Below, in pieces: positions 15,691 through 25,444 of a stretch of 64,000 nt of DNA. The stretch is from a virus: the IMG/VR virus record IMGVR_UViG_3300015360_000023, positions 124,001-188,000 of that record. One strand, written 5' to 3'. Under the pieces are notes generated by a model. The model did no database searches. It had not been told where the DNA came from and saw only the letters and a program-made list of their open reading frames with translations. A program made the translations under genes and the position numbers. Every line of letters starts with the position of its first letter. Positions within the stretch are counted from its first letter, which is position 1.

Positions 15691-17955
15691 TTATGGGGTT
15701 AATCCACTAGGTCCATTCCATTGTAAATATATTCCATTTTGTAAATGAAGCCAACGAGCACATCCGGTTGCTGTGCCACCACTTGTGTATGTTCCATTAC
15801 CTACAGAGTTATTTAATGTAAATTGGGTACTATTTAATACAGTAACTATCCAAGTACCATTAGCAGCGGTATTGCCTAAAACTCCAGATATGGTTACAGT
15901 TTGACCAGTTGTTAGAGCATTAGCTGCCGCAGTAATTTGGATAGGAGAAGCATTGGTGGCGGCAGAGATAGCGCGAGAGGTAACTTCATCTGATGTCAAA
16001 CTAAAATCACCAAAATTAGTTCTACCATTTCTTAATGCTGGAGCTGTTCCCATAAATCCAGGGTTGTAACTAAAAGGAGAGATAATTGCTGTAGTTAAAG
16101 TAACATCAGCAGTTGTTGCCCTCCACACTTCTATTGGTAAAATTTCAGTAGTGCTAGTAAATGGAGAGTCACCAGCATTAGCAGATAACATAGGATTGGT
16201 TGCTGAGGTGCCATCTAGATTCGCCCAACTTGTTAGTGCACAAAATTCAGGAGTATTAGTGCCTATAGTAACGCCAACATTAGTGGCCGCGCCCATTCTT
16301 AATCTAATAGTGCCGAAATCTGTTGTAGGCGCTCCGCCATAACAGAATATTCTGCTTGGATTATCTGGTAAAGGAGCCGGCTCATTATCAGATATCCCGA
16401 AAACCAACATCCCATTATTGCCACCTGTTTCTCTCATAAAAGCAGCAACATATTGGCCGTACCCATCTCCCACCATTGACATGCGAGAAACAAGAGTAAC
16501 ATGTCCGCCGCCTGGCACTGTGTTAGCAAGTGATGTATTTGAGGCAGAATTAATATCCATGAATTCTACTACATGGGTACTGGTTGCGCCAGCCGGAAAA
16601 TCTCCCGCCGAATTTCCGCCATAACCAACAGCAATAGATACGCAAGGTAAATTGGCGCCCATTGGCTCGGCACATATTCTTACTTGCCATGCAGAGCTAT
16701 GAGGGCTTTGTAAAATGATTCTGCTATTAGCTGTGTCCGGACCGCCAGTATATCCAAAAAGAGATAGTGTGCCACCTGAACCAAATGCACCACCAGCAAC
16801 AGAACCATTTAAAGAAAAGCGAGTACTATCGGTTGCCTGCGTAATAGTCCAAGTTCCGTTGGCATTTACATTACCAGTTCCACTGACAACAACCTTTTGT
16901 CCAGTTATCCATGTATGAGGGAAGTTACTGTCCCCCTGAATTACGATCGGAGTTGTGTTAGTCGATCCGCCGACCCCCCAGTTACCGCCATAAAATTTGG
17001 ATAAATAACCAGCAGCAATTACTTCTGTTTCATATAGCCACCAATCAATAGAATTAGTAGCTTCAACAGGGGGAGTTTCGGTTGATCTATAATCAATAAT
17101 GTATCTATTAAGATTAGCTACCTCACCACCAGTTGCCATAGTCCCGGTACCACCTGAACATCCTGTAAAAGTAGTTCCAGTTGTTCCCGTATAAGTAACT
17201 GTAGAAGTGTTAGTAGCTGTAGTAACAAAAATAGTCCCGCTGGCGGGGAATCCAGCCGTAGAGGCTACGTTGATAGTAGCTTGTGGTAGGGTGGCGCCAT
17301 TTGAAGCCGCCGCAATTGTAGTTGTATTGCCCGTATTACGAGCAGAAATCTTAAAGAGTCCGGTATTTTTAGTTGGGAAAGAATTACTTTTCAAAACCAA
17401 TATTTTACCAACATCGCCAACGACCACTTTTCTTTGAGTAATAGGGATAGAGACATCAAAAAATGATCCCGCTCCAAAATTAAGGCCAGCTCCATAACCA
17501 TCGGTTACCATACCTGAAGCATACAGAAATCCGGTAGTCATTGTTGCGGTGCTAGCCGTATAAGTGCCATTACCAAAAGTACCATATAGTGTTGCTTGAG
17601 TTGAATTTAAAACAGTTACTTTCCAAGTTCCATTGACAGCGCTATTACCAGTTCCGCCCGTAATGTTAACTACGTAACCATCTGATAATCCATGAGCAGA
17701 AGCAGTAGTAATTGTAATTGGCGTAGTATTGGTGGCAGCGGTAACAACAAGAGATTTAATGTTATTGTTATCCATGTTCCAGGAAGTTTGACCAACAACA
17801 GTGTATCCTAAAACTTTTTGTAGAAAAAGAGTTAGTTGATACATAAATCCAACATAAAACCTACCAGTATTATTTGTGCTAAAAGAGCCTCCAAAAGGTT
17901 GACTAACGTAACCTGAAGTAGTTGGATTATAATCTCTTGAGATAAAAATTGTCAT
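15691..17955 (-). CDS. Family A adhesin/fibre-like protein, 754 aa
   Basis: One of three family A paralogues (with 19830-22355 and 23972-25435). Shared frame: SRDYN at the start, a helix (YQLTLFLQKVLGY), VIDYR-like and WWLYE segments, RIILQSPH..WQVRIC, a DNEPAPLP loop and the end IYLQWNGP. Compared with the 487-aa paralogue it has extra beta modules: three of the type HGL.TGQ.V.ISGV.GN..ANGTW (residues about 72-140, 331-399 and 661-729) and one GFPASGTIFV...TYTG module (211-279). Its ATG overlaps the stop of the family B gene upstream. Probable virion surface protein. Confidence 0.82.
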   Translation of the reverse strand: MTIFISRDYNPTTSGYVSQPFGGSFSTNNTGRFYVGFMYQLTLFLQKVLGYTVVGQTSWNMDNNNIKSLVVTAATNTTPITITTASAHGLSDGYVVNITGGTGNSAVNGTWKVTVLNSTQATLYGTFGNGTYTASTATMTTGFLYASGMVTDGYGAGLNFGAGSFFDVSIPITQRKVVVGDVGKILVLKSNSFPTKNTGLFKISARNTGNTTTIAAASNGATLPQATINVASTAGFPASGTIFVTTATNTSTVTYTGTTGTTFTGCSGGTGTMATGGEVANLNRYIIDYRSTETPPVEATNSIDWWLYETEVIAAGYLSKFYGGNWGVGGSTNTTPIVIQGDSNFPHTWITGQKVVVSGTGNVNANGTWTITQATDSTRFSLNGSVAGGAFGSGGTLSLFGYTGGPDTANSRIILQSPHSSAWQVRICAEPMGANLPCVSIAVGYGGNSAGDFPAGATSTHVVEFMDINSASNTSLANTVPGGGHVTLVSRMSMVGDGYGQYVAAFMRETGGNNGMLVFGISDNEPAPLPDNPSRIFCYGGAPTTDFGTIRLRMGAATNVGVTIGTNTPEFCALTSWANLDGTSATNPMLSANAGDSPFTSTTEILPIEVWRATTADVTLTTAIISPFSYNPGFMGTAPALRNGRTNFGDFSLTSDEVTSRAISAATNASPIQITAAANALTTGQTVTISGVLGNTAANGTWIVTVLNSTQFTLNNSVGNGTYTSGGTATGCARWLHLQNGIYLQWNGPSGLTP
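17119..17325 (-). repeat. Single inserted GFP(A/T)SG beta module in family A gene
   Basis: Encodes residues 211-279 of the 754-aa protein (ATINVASTAGFPASG...TYTGTTG...GGTGTM). It occupies the same place where the 841-aa paralogue has several copies and the 487-aa paralogue has none. Confidence 0.7.
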
Positions 17956-19235
17956 TAGGTGCCTAAAGGTAGAAGACTATATGGTAGAACTGAGCCATCC
18001 CATGGCCATAATACGCCGTTTCCTACGTGTATAAATTCCCCATTATCACCTATCAAATGGAAGGCGGGGAAGATGTTACTCGTAAACGCAATAGGTCTTA
18101 ATTTTGCTCTTGCTAAAGAATATTGGCCTGCCGCAGAGATGGTGGAAATAATAGCTTCTGAGTAAAATACTTTACCTAATCTTGATGTTGCGGCGAGGAG
18201 ATTAGTTAAGTTAGGGCCTACTGTGAATGCTGTGCCCGTAACACCATCACCTACTAAATTCTTTGTCATTAATTGGCAGGTTCTTGTAGTTCCATCAAAA
18301 CCTACCATAGCAAAATTATTAGTATGAGAGTCAGTGGCTACAGATGCAAGAAGGTTATTACCAGCCACCATTATAGTTAGCGGGTTAGTATCTTGTGCTT
18401 GTGTATATATTCTTTTTGGTATAATATTATAAAAATACAGCCCAGCATTATTTGTATTAGGAGTTCTAATATGACCTATGAAGAAATCTTTATCTGCGAT
18501 CAATGTTATGTTTCCGATAACATTAGATGTAGTTCCTGTAAAATTTGAGCTAGTAGGGGTTCGTTCTGTTAAAGTTGTTCCGGTAAAAGCTGAACCTGTC
18601 CATGTGCCAGCAGGAGATCCTACCATACCAAATTGTCCAAATGGAGTAGAAGAGCCTCTTAATAACATTTGAAATTGACTATTGGCTTGCCCAACATTAA
18701 TGGTTGATGCTCCCGATAGAGTTCCAACCCAATAATTTCCGCTAGCGATACCTAATTGAGATGCTGCTATTACATCAATAATTCTATAATTAAGAGCAGA
18801 GCGAGATGTTAAGTTATTTTTAAGAGTAGTAATATCTCTAGTGCCGCCACTAAATGGAGCAATAATCATTTGAGTGGCGCCTAAAACATTGATAATTCTG
18901 TAAATAGAATTATCAGTACTATCTGTATCAGTATGAGACCAGATAGTAATATGTTTACCAATCATAGATGTACTGAAATTGCCTGACAAAGAGACAAAAT
19001 TAATTCCCAAATCAGAAGTAACGCCATCATTTCCCGTAGCTAAAACTGATGCCCCTTCAAAAAAACCAGCAGGCGCGCTGGTTGGAGTGGTTGGCATACC
19101 ACCTGGAGTAGTTAATGAAGAAGTTCCATTAACACAATATCCCCAAAATTCATAGCAAATTCTCATGAAAATAGGAATATCACGACCGTTAGTCGATGTA
19201 GTGTATTGTAATCCTCTTAGATATTTTCTAGCCAT
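17955..19235 (-). CDS. Family B structural protein, 426 aa
   Basis: Third copy of family B (others at 22368-23960 and 25445-27070). Shared features: basic start with RGL, an early aromatic segment MRICYEFWGYCVNG, then ASVLATG.DG, MIGKHITIWSHTDTDSTDN, INPGQAN-like GQANSQFQ, and the end SLARAKLRPIAF...GEFIHVGNGVLWPWD. It lacks the inserted modules of the other two copies and so shows the minimal family B. Always lies directly before a family A gene, suggesting a paired assembly. Confidence 0.8.
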   Translation of the reverse strand: MARKYLRGLQYTTSTNGRDIPIFMRICYEFWGYCVNGTSSLTTPGGMPTTPTSAPAGFFEGASVLATGNDGVTSDLGINFVSLSGNFSTSMIGKHITIWSHTDTDSTDNSIYRIINVLGATQMIIAPFSGGTRDITTLKNNLTSRSALNYRIIDVIAASQLGIASGNYWVGTLSGASTINVGQANSQFQMLLRGSSTPFGQFGMVGSPAGTWTGSAFTGTTLTERTPTSSNFTGTTSNVIGNITLIADKDFFIGHIRTPNTNNAGLYFYNIIPKRIYTQAQDTNPLTIMVAGNNLLASVATDSHTNNFAMVGFDGTTRTCQLMTKNLVGDGVTGTAFTVGPNLTNLLAATSRLGKVFYSEAIISTISAAGQYSLARAKLRPIAFTSNIFPAFHLIGDNGEFIHVGNGVLWPWDGSVLPYSLLPLGT

Positions 19236-19244
19236 GAAAGTTCC

Positions 19245-19820
19245 TTATTCTATCCAACGTGATACTATAACTATATTAACTAAATTATTTCCACTTGGCG
19301 GTGTTTTGAAGACATCTCGCTCTACATTAGCTGGATGACGACCAGGTACTGGATCAAATAATTCTGGACGGCCAGTAATATTTTCCGAAATAACCCAAGC
19401 TTCCCATGAAGATGTTAAAGGGTTCCATCCCTTTAGTTTATAATAAATAGTTTGATCTTTAGGGTGATCAATAACAGAATTAATATCTATATCAAATAAA
19501 GATTCTTCAATTGGTTGTTCGTACTTTCCCCAATTGGTATTGTATCCAGTATATAATTCATTCTTAAATGAATCTACCATGTTATCAGAAGTGACGCCGC
19601 CCCAATTTGAGTTGTATCCAGCATATGGTTGATTAAAAAATGGTGAGTTTACGTTTTGATTATCGTAAGATCCCCAATCTAGCATATAGCCTTGGAACAC
19701 TCCATCTGTAAACTGTATAGGAGTAGTGCCCGCATAGCCATCCCAATGATCACCAGTACTAGGTAAGCTAAATCCATCGGAAAATGATAATAGTATGTTT
19801 GAAGTTTGTGCTATTGCCAT
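19245..19820 (-). CDS. Family C structural protein, 191 aa
   Basis: Residues about 50-100 contain two near-repeats, PYAGYNSNWGG and LYTGYNTNWGKYEQP, plus a WDGY near the start. The C-terminal 75 residues (YYKLKGWNPLTSSWEAW ... PPSGNNLVNIVIVSRW) match the 104-aa protein at 15369-15683. It closes the second B-A-C cassette. Likely a structural accessory protein of the fibres. Confidence 0.75.
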   Translation of the reverse strand: MAIAQTSNILLSFSDGFSLPSTGDHWDGYAGTTPIQFTDGVFQGYMLDWGSYDNQNVNSPFFNQPYAGYNSNWGGVTSDNMVDSFKNELYTGYNTNWGKYEQPIEESLFDIDINSVIDHPKDQTIYYKLKGWNPLTSSWEAWVISENITGRPELFDPVPGRHPANVERDVFKTPPSGNNLVNIVIVSRWIE

Positions 19821-19829
19821 GATTTCCTA

Positions 19830-22355
19830 TTATGGAACAACCGCTGGACCATTCCACGGTATGTAGATTCCTCTTCTTAAATGCTGCCATTGTCCACCGC
19901 GTAATACCGTTCCTCCAGAAGTAAAAGCACCATTACCAGTTGTACCATTTAATGTAAAATTAGTGCTATTTATAACGGTTATAATAAACGTTCCATTCGC
20001 ATTAGTGTTTCCGCCAACGCTATGAATTGCTACTGATTGACCAGTTATTAATGTGTTTGCAGCCGTAGTTGTTATCTGAATTGGTGAAATACCGTTTCCT
20101 GATGTAGTTTGAACCGACCAAGTTGAATTATCTGTTGTTAAAGTATATTCTGCAAAATTTCCTCTTCCTACTTTAATAATTGGAAGCTGCCCCAAAACTT
20201 TTGGATAGAAAGCAAGTGCTTGTACTGGAGTACCGCCGTTCCACGAGTAAACAGTTCCAGCAGTTAGGTCTACTGGTAATAACTCTGTGGATGAGGTAAA
20301 TGGACAATCACCGCCGTTGGCATCGTACATTGGTCCCGCTCCTTGATTATTACTGGTTACATATGCCAACATGGATGGATGACAAGAAATAGGAGATTCA
20401 TGAAATGTTATTCCTTGTATTGGTGAAATGCCGTTAGTGTAGCCTACTTGCAGAGAAACATCATTTCCAGTGCCGTTACCAACATCTCCACGAGTATTAC
20501 CTAATACATATAGTCTTCTTATTGGTTTTATTGGTAGTGGCACCGGCTCATTATCTGGCAAACCAAATGTTACAAGAAAAGAGCGTGGACTTGTAAGATT
20601 TGAGGCTCTTCTCATAATCATAGTAACGGATTGTCCAGTATCATCGCCAATAAGCGTATATCTCATTACTTGACCAGAATTACCTGCATCGTCACCAAAT
20701 CCATTACCACCAGAATAGTCTTGATTTGCTACATTACCAGTGAGATTAAAGAAATTTAAATTATGTAAAGAATCTCCTCCAATTGGGAAGTCGCCAACAC
20801 CATTTCCACCAAAACCGGGGGCCGCACTTATTGGAGCGCCAGCACCGTTAAAAATGTTACGAGCACTATCAGCAGTTGATTCGTTACAAACTCTAACCTG
20901 CCATGCCAAAGCATGTGGACTTTGAAGAATGATTCGCGGAGTAACTGAGGATCCTACGCTATTATAGCCGCTAGTTCCGTTGCCAGCCCCATTTTGTGGA
21001 GCGCTTGAATCTCTCTCGTATAACCACCACATAACGGTATCGTTAGCTTCTACAATAGCTGCATCACCGTTTCCACGATAATCAATAACATACTTATTTT
21101 GATTGGTGATAGATTGACCAGTTACTAAAGTTCCAGTACCACCAGTTGCGCTAGTAAATGCTTGTTGCGTAACAGCTCCGCCTGTAGTCATGGCTCCAGT
21201 TCCACCAGTACATCCTGTGAAACTTGTTCCAGTAGTTCCTGAATAAGTAACTGTTTGTAAACCAGCTCCAGTAGTTACCGTGATAACACCGCTAGCAAGA
21301 AATCCCGTTGTTGAAGCGACGTTAATGGTTGCTTGGGGCAAGGATTGGCCGTTAGAGCCAGACGCAATAGTAGTATTAGCATTAGTAACGGTGCCATATG
21401 TAATTGTTTGAAAACCATTACCAATAAGAACTGTTCCTCCCGTAAATGTTGTGCCCGTGCCGCCCGTACAACCAGTAAAGCTAGTTCCAGTTATTCCAGT
21501 ATAAGTTATTGTTGAAGTTCCAGCAGATGTACTTAATAAAAAGGTTCCAGTAGTTGGAAATCCTGTTGTAGAAATTACGTTAATAGTTATGGATGCTGGT
21601 AATGATACAAGATTTCCAGTAGTCATTGTACCAGTACCACCCGTACAACCTGTAAATTGGGTTGCATTAGTTCCAGTATAAGTGACTGTTTGTGTTCCAG
21701 CACTAGTCACAACTGAAATAGTTCCGCTTGTTGGAAAACCAACAGTAGAGGCTACGTTAACATTTCCATTTGGAAGTGCAACACCATTAGAGGCAGACGC
21801 GGTCGTAGTAGTAGTACCAAAAGTAACAGCATTTGATGTAGATGCAACAGTGGTGCTTGCCCCCACAAAAAAACTTCCGCTTGTTGGAAATCCTGATACA
21901 GAGTTAACGTAAATTGTTCCTTGTGGAAGCGATACGTTATTTGATCCACCTGTAATAGTTGTTGTATTTCCTTGTTGAATTGAAGTGATACCAAAAATGC
22001 CAGAATTACTTGTAGGATATCTAGTACTTTTAATAACTAATGTTCTACCAATATCAAATGAAGTTACAGTTTTAATATTAAGTGGTATTTGTACCTCAAT
22101 ATTAGCGCCATTATTAGCTATACCCACTCTATTGCCACCTGGGAAAGTTGGAGCGGAAGCTGTAGGAGTGGTATCTCCAGAGGCGATTAGTAATGAACCG
22201 AAATTATTGATTGGATAGTTGGTGTCACCGACGTAAGTGTACCCCAAAATTCTACGTAAAAATAGAACTAATAAATATGACGATATGTATGTTCTAGCTG
22301 TGCTAGAAGTGCCTGTTGAAGTAGCGTTATAATCTCTGCAAGTATAGTGTGCCAT
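19830..22355 (-). CDS. Family A adhesin/fibre-like protein with expanded modules, 841 aa
   Basis: Same frame as the other family A genes (CRDYN start, LLVLFLRRILGYTYVGDTNY, MWWLYERD, RIILQSPHALAWQVRVC, DNEPVPLP, HLRRGIYIPWNGP end). Residues about 131-418 are expanded by about four copies of a GFPTSGT..V.T..G..T.TYTG...FTGCTGGTGT module, inserted between FGITSIQQGN and KYVIDYRG, which are contiguous in the 487-aa paralogue. One HGL/TGQ-type module lies near the C-terminus (TGQSVAIHSVGGNTNANGTF). The copy-number difference between paralogues points to repeat-driven expansion. Confidence 0.82.
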   Translation of the reverse strand: MAHYTCRDYNATSTGTSSTARTYISSYLLVLFLRRILGYTYVGDTNYPINNFGSLLIASGDTTPTASAPTFPGGNRVGIANNGANIEVQIPLNIKTVTSFDIGRTLVIKSTRYPTSNSGIFGITSIQQGNTTTITGGSNNVSLPQGTIYVNSVSGFPTSGSFFVGASTTVASTSNAVTFGTTTTTASASNGVALPNGNVNVASTVGFPTSGTISVVTSAGTQTVTYTGTNATQFTGCTGGTGTMTTGNLVSLPASITINVISTTGFPTTGTFLLSTSAGTSTITYTGITGTSFTGCTGGTGTTFTGGTVLIGNGFQTITYGTVTNANTTIASGSNGQSLPQATINVASTTGFLASGVITVTTGAGLQTVTYSGTTGTSFTGCTGGTGAMTTGGAVTQQAFTSATGGTGTLVTGQSITNQNKYVIDYRGNGDAAIVEANDTVMWWLYERDSSAPQNGAGNGTSGYNSVGSSVTPRIILQSPHALAWQVRVCNESTADSARNIFNGAGAPISAAPGFGGNGVGDFPIGGDSLHNLNFFNLTGNVANQDYSGGNGFGDDAGNSGQVMRYTLIGDDTGQSVTMIMRRASNLTSPRSFLVTFGLPDNEPVPLPIKPIRRLYVLGNTRGDVGNGTGNDVSLQVGYTNGISPIQGITFHESPISCHPSMLAYVTSNNQGAGPMYDANGGDCPFTSSTELLPVDLTAGTVYSWNGGTPVQALAFYPKVLGQLPIIKVGRGNFAEYTLTTDNSTWSVQTTSGNGISPIQITTTAANTLITGQSVAIHSVGGNTNANGTFIITVINSTNFTLNGTTGNGAFTSGGTVLRGGQWQHLRRGIYIPWNGPAVVP
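21102..21965 (-). repeat. Tandem GFP(T/A)SG beta-module repeats (about four copies)
   Basis: Encodes residues about 131-418 of the 841-aa protein: one partial copy, three full copies of about 65 residues each and a short remnant (TSATGGTGTLVTG). Module hallmark is IxVxSTxGFPxSGTxxV, TYTG and GCTGGTGTMTTG. Repeated at DNA level too, so prone to recombination. Confidence 0.7.
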
Positions 22356-22367
22356 GATAAAACCTTA

Positions 22368-23960
22368 TTAGTACGGGAACCAAGTATATGGTAAGACCAC
22401 TTTATCCCATGGAAGAGCAACTCCCTGATTTAAAAGAATAAAATCACCATCACTGCCGCCATTAAATCTTGTAAAAACCTTCATAAAGCTATTTGCGAAT
22501 CTTATTTTTTTAACTCTAGCTCTAGCTAATGAATACTGATTTACAACTCCAACTAGCGAAAGAAATCCGGTTGAGTTAGCTAGTTGACCAGTAACTAGAT
22601 TAGCCCCGGCCCTAATATCTACTAATGAATTTCCAGGTACTTTAGGTAATTGTGTTGCTGAAACTTGAAGTCTATCTGTATCTCCATCACCTATTAAGGC
22701 TTTTACAGACATACGATGGTTACGGAAAACTCCATCATTGCATCGCATGACAAATCCACCACCGTATCCATATGTCGTGCCCGTTGAATTGAAAAAATTT
22801 GGGGAGGATGGGTTACCATATCCATTTATTTGAACTGCGAACGGATTAGGATCTTGTGTTTGAGAATATAATCTTTCTGGTATCTCCCAATGAAAGTGAA
22901 ATCCATTTGAAGATGCATGATTTGAATCTTTACCATATACTATTAAAAATTCTTTATCACCAATTAATGTTATAGTACATTGACCGGCAGAAGTGGTATT
23001 TTGCATAGAATTACTGCTATTGGCGGATGCGAGGTTTGGGAGAATAGTACTACTTCCATCTACTCCAAATGCAGTTCCGTTCCAAGTTCCATTAGGAGAC
23101 ATTCTAAAATCTAATCTTTGATTAGTGGAGGCAACGAATAATTGAAGCTGTGGATTAGCTTGCCCCGGATTTACAATAGTTCCATCTAATTGAAACACTA
23201 TGAAATTACCATCAGCAATACCTGTAAACGCTCCCGCAACAGTAACATCAATTACTCTGTAATTAATTGACGATCTATTTGTAAATGAGGGCCTATAACC
23301 ATCATTACCTGAACTTGGAGTTCCACCATTGTTAACATTTACAACTATATTTGTTGGAGATTTAAATGCAATTATGTTGTAAATAGAGTCTTCTGAACTA
23401 TTAGATCCTGCTTTCCAGGTTACCAATTGTTTACCAACCATACTAGCAGTAAAAGGTCCGCTAGCAGCAGTAAAATCTTGATAACCATCCATTCTATAAA
23501 TGGTCGTTGCAGTAGTAGCTCCGTCAGTTCCAACGGTCATTAAACTTGAACTTGTAACGTTGTCACCAGTGGTCATAGTACCAGTACCACCAGTACAACC
23601 AGTAAAGGTTGTGGCACCTACACCAGTGTATGTTATAGTTTGTGTTCCGGTTGTAGTTTTTACGAAAATAGTTCCAGAAGCTGGAAATCCTGTGGTGGAA
23701 GCTACGTTAATAGTTCCCTGGGGTAAAACGGCTCCGTTAGAAGCGACAGCAATAGTAGTGGCAACTCCAAGAAAGTTTGCTGGCAAAGCTCCACCAGTAG
23801 GGGTAGTGGCAGCGAATGCATTTGTACCAGGAGATCCAACCGAAGCGCCCCCAAAAATACAATACCCCCAGAATTCATACATTATTTTAAGAAAGTATGT
23901 CATTCTGGCAGTTGTACTTCCAGTAGAAAAATTTAGTACTCTAACGAACTTGGTTGCCAT
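22368..23960 (-). CDS. Family B structural protein with one inserted module, 530 aa
   Basis: Shares with its paralogues KIMYEFWGYCIFGG near residue 27, MVGKQLVTWKAGSNSSEDS, INYRVIDV, NPGQANPQLQ, PERLYSQTQDPNPFA, and the end YSLARARVKKIRF...DGDFILLNQGVALPWD. A GFPASGTIFV...TYTG module at residues 67-135 interrupts the family B frame; it is the same module seen in family A. It contains two DGY tripeptides. Precedes the 841-aa family A gene by 12 nt. Confidence 0.8.
   Translation of the reverse strand: MATKFVRVLNFSTGSTTARMTYFLKIMYEFWGYCIFGGASVGSPGTNAFAATTPTGGALPANFLGVATTIAVASNGAVLPQGTINVASTTGFPASGTIFVKTTTGTQTITYTGVGATTFTGCTGGTGTMTTGDNVTSSSLMTVGTDGATTATTIYRMDGYQDFTAASGPFTASMVGKQLVTWKAGSNSSEDSIYNIIAFKSPTNIVVNVNNGGTPSSGNDGYRPSFTNRSSINYRVIDVTVAGAFTGIADGNFIVFQLDGTIVNPGQANPQLQLFVASTNQRLDFRMSPNGTWNGTAFGVDGSSTILPNLASANSSNSMQNTTSAGQCTITLIGDKEFLIVYGKDSNHASSNGFHFHWEIPERLYSQTQDPNPFAVQINGYGNPSSPNFFNSTGTTYGYGGGFVMRCNDGVFRNHRMSVKALIGDGDTDRLQVSATQLPKVPGNSLVDIRAGANLVTGQLANSTGFLSLVGVVNQYSLARARVKKIRFANSFMKVFTRFNGGSDGDFILLNQGVALPWDKVVLPYTWFPY
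23556..23762 (-). repeat. GFPASG beta module inserted in family B gene
   Basis: Encodes residues 67-135 of the 530-aa protein. Very similar in protein (TINVASTTGFPASGTIFV) to the module in family A genes, although A and B are otherwise unrelated, which suggests an exchange between neighbouring genes. Confidence 0.65.
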
Positions 23961-23971
23961 TATTTACTCTC

Positions 23972-25435
23972 TTATGGGATTAAGTTTGGACCATTCCATG
24001 GAATGTATAGTCCCCTTCTTAGATGTTGATATGATCTTGCAAAATCTGTTGTAGGGGAGAAATCTCCAAAGTTTGAGCGCCCTTCTCTAAGGTGAGGGAT
24101 AGTGCCAATTGTTCTTGGAGCAAATGGATAAACTGAAGCGTTTTGTCCACTAGAAACAACCCCCCATCTATCTAGTGTTGCTTGCATAATGTCTATTGGT
24201 AACACTTCTGTTGAGCTAGTAAATGGGTTATCTGTAGAAAGACTATCGAAAATAGGACTAGCTCCTTGAGAAACGCCAGTTACGTAAGTCCACATTGCGG
24301 CGGAAGTAACACAAGGAGTTCCGAATGGTGTAGATCCCATTCCCTGTGATGATCCTCTAGAAAGGAAAAAGGAGCCCGCAGGAGATCCTAGCATTGCGAA
24401 TAACGCACCATCATTAATGCATCTAGATCCAAAACCATCGCTACCTGTAAATCCAGTACCAAGAACAAATAATCTAGCATGATTATTAACTGGTAATGGA
24501 GATGGTTCATTTTCAGCAAGTCCTACACAAAGAATATTAGAATCTGGTAAGGTTCCATTACCAGGACGACGGCAATACATTACTACGCCTTGTCCAGTAT
24601 CATCTCCAATTAATGTTAATCTGAATTGAATTCCAGAATAACCACCATCTCCAAATCCCGGAGCGCCCCCTAGAAAATTAGTACTACTGCTATTGTACCA
24701 CATTGGAGCATGAAAGTGCTTTCCAAATGCAGCAAAATCTCCAGCACTATTTCCACTAAATCCTGGTGATACAGTCATTGCTGGGCAGTTTCTAGCCGCC
24801 AAATCAGTTGCCACATCTCCCGTGCTTTCGTTACAAATTCTTACTTGATAACCAGTTACATGCGGACTCTGTAGAATTATTCTTGGAGTAGTAGAATTAC
24901 CATCTCCCCTATACTCTGTTGATGTTTTAATAGAATTAGGTGCGCCTTGAGATGGGCAATTTAAGTCTTTTTCATATAGCCACCATTGAATGGTATCCGT
25001 AGCTTCAACTGGAGGTTTATCTCCTAAAGTTCTATAATCAATAACATAAGAGTTTGTAGATATCTCAATTCCTACAATCAAGAAAATTCCAGAGTTGAAA
25101 GTAGGATTAGCTGTACTTTTAAGAACAAGCAACCTTCCAATATCATTTCCTGTGACAGATCTAACGCTAACAGGAATGGAAACATAAAATTCTTTTTGAG
25201 TTCCAATATTGATTCCAGCTTTATTGCCCATAGGAAAACTAGCAGCACCAGTTGGGTTAATATCACCAGTAGCAATTAATAATGTTCCAATAGCGTTAAT
25301 TGGATAGTTAGTATCTCCGATATAAGAGTATGATAATATCCTTCTCATAAATATAGATAAAAGGTATGTATAAACATATTGTCTAGTTGTAGATATGTTT
25401 TGAGTTAGATAATCTCTGCAAAGGTGTGTAGCCAT
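23972..25435 (-). CDS. Family A adhesin/fibre-like protein, minimal form, 487 aa
   Basis: The module-free family A copy: MATHLCRDYLTQ, YLLSIFMRRILSYSYIGDTN, GIFLIVGIEISTNSYVIDYR (no insertion here), IQWWLYEKD, RIILQSPHVTGYQVRIC, ENEPSPLP, STEVLPIDI, and HLRRGLYIPWNGP at the end. It is the best reference for aligning the other two. No known domain recognised; beta-rich, Gly/Ser/Thr-rich composition fits a virion surface protein. Confidence 0.8.
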   Translation of the reverse strand: MATHLCRDYLTQNISTTRQYVYTYLLSIFMRRILSYSYIGDTNYPINAIGTLLIATGDINPTGAASFPMGNKAGINIGTQKEFYVSIPVSVRSVTGNDIGRLLVLKSTANPTFNSGIFLIVGIEISTNSYVIDYRTLGDKPPVEATDTIQWWLYEKDLNCPSQGAPNSIKTSTEYRGDGNSTTPRIILQSPHVTGYQVRICNESTGDVATDLAARNCPAMTVSPGFSGNSAGDFAAFGKHFHAPMWYNSSSTNFLGGAPGFGDGGYSGIQFRLTLIGDDTGQGVVMYCRRPGNGTLPDSNILCVGLAENEPSPLPVNNHARLFVLGTGFTGSDGFGSRCINDGALFAMLGSPAGSFFLSRGSSQGMGSTPFGTPCVTSAAMWTYVTGVSQGASPIFDSLSTDNPFTSSTEVLPIDIMQATLDRWGVVSSGQNASVYPFAPRTIGTIPHLREGRSNFGDFSPTTDFARSYQHLRRGLYIPWNGPNLIP

Positions 25436-25444
25436 TATTTTCCC

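Noticed and set aside
23500-24054. 184-aa plus-strand ORF rich in Val, Pro and Ala, antisense to the family B and A genes
   Set aside because: It crosses the boundary of two well-supported minus-strand genes and has the low-complexity composition expected opposite Thr/Gly-rich coding sequence; similar shadows occur across all fibre genes.
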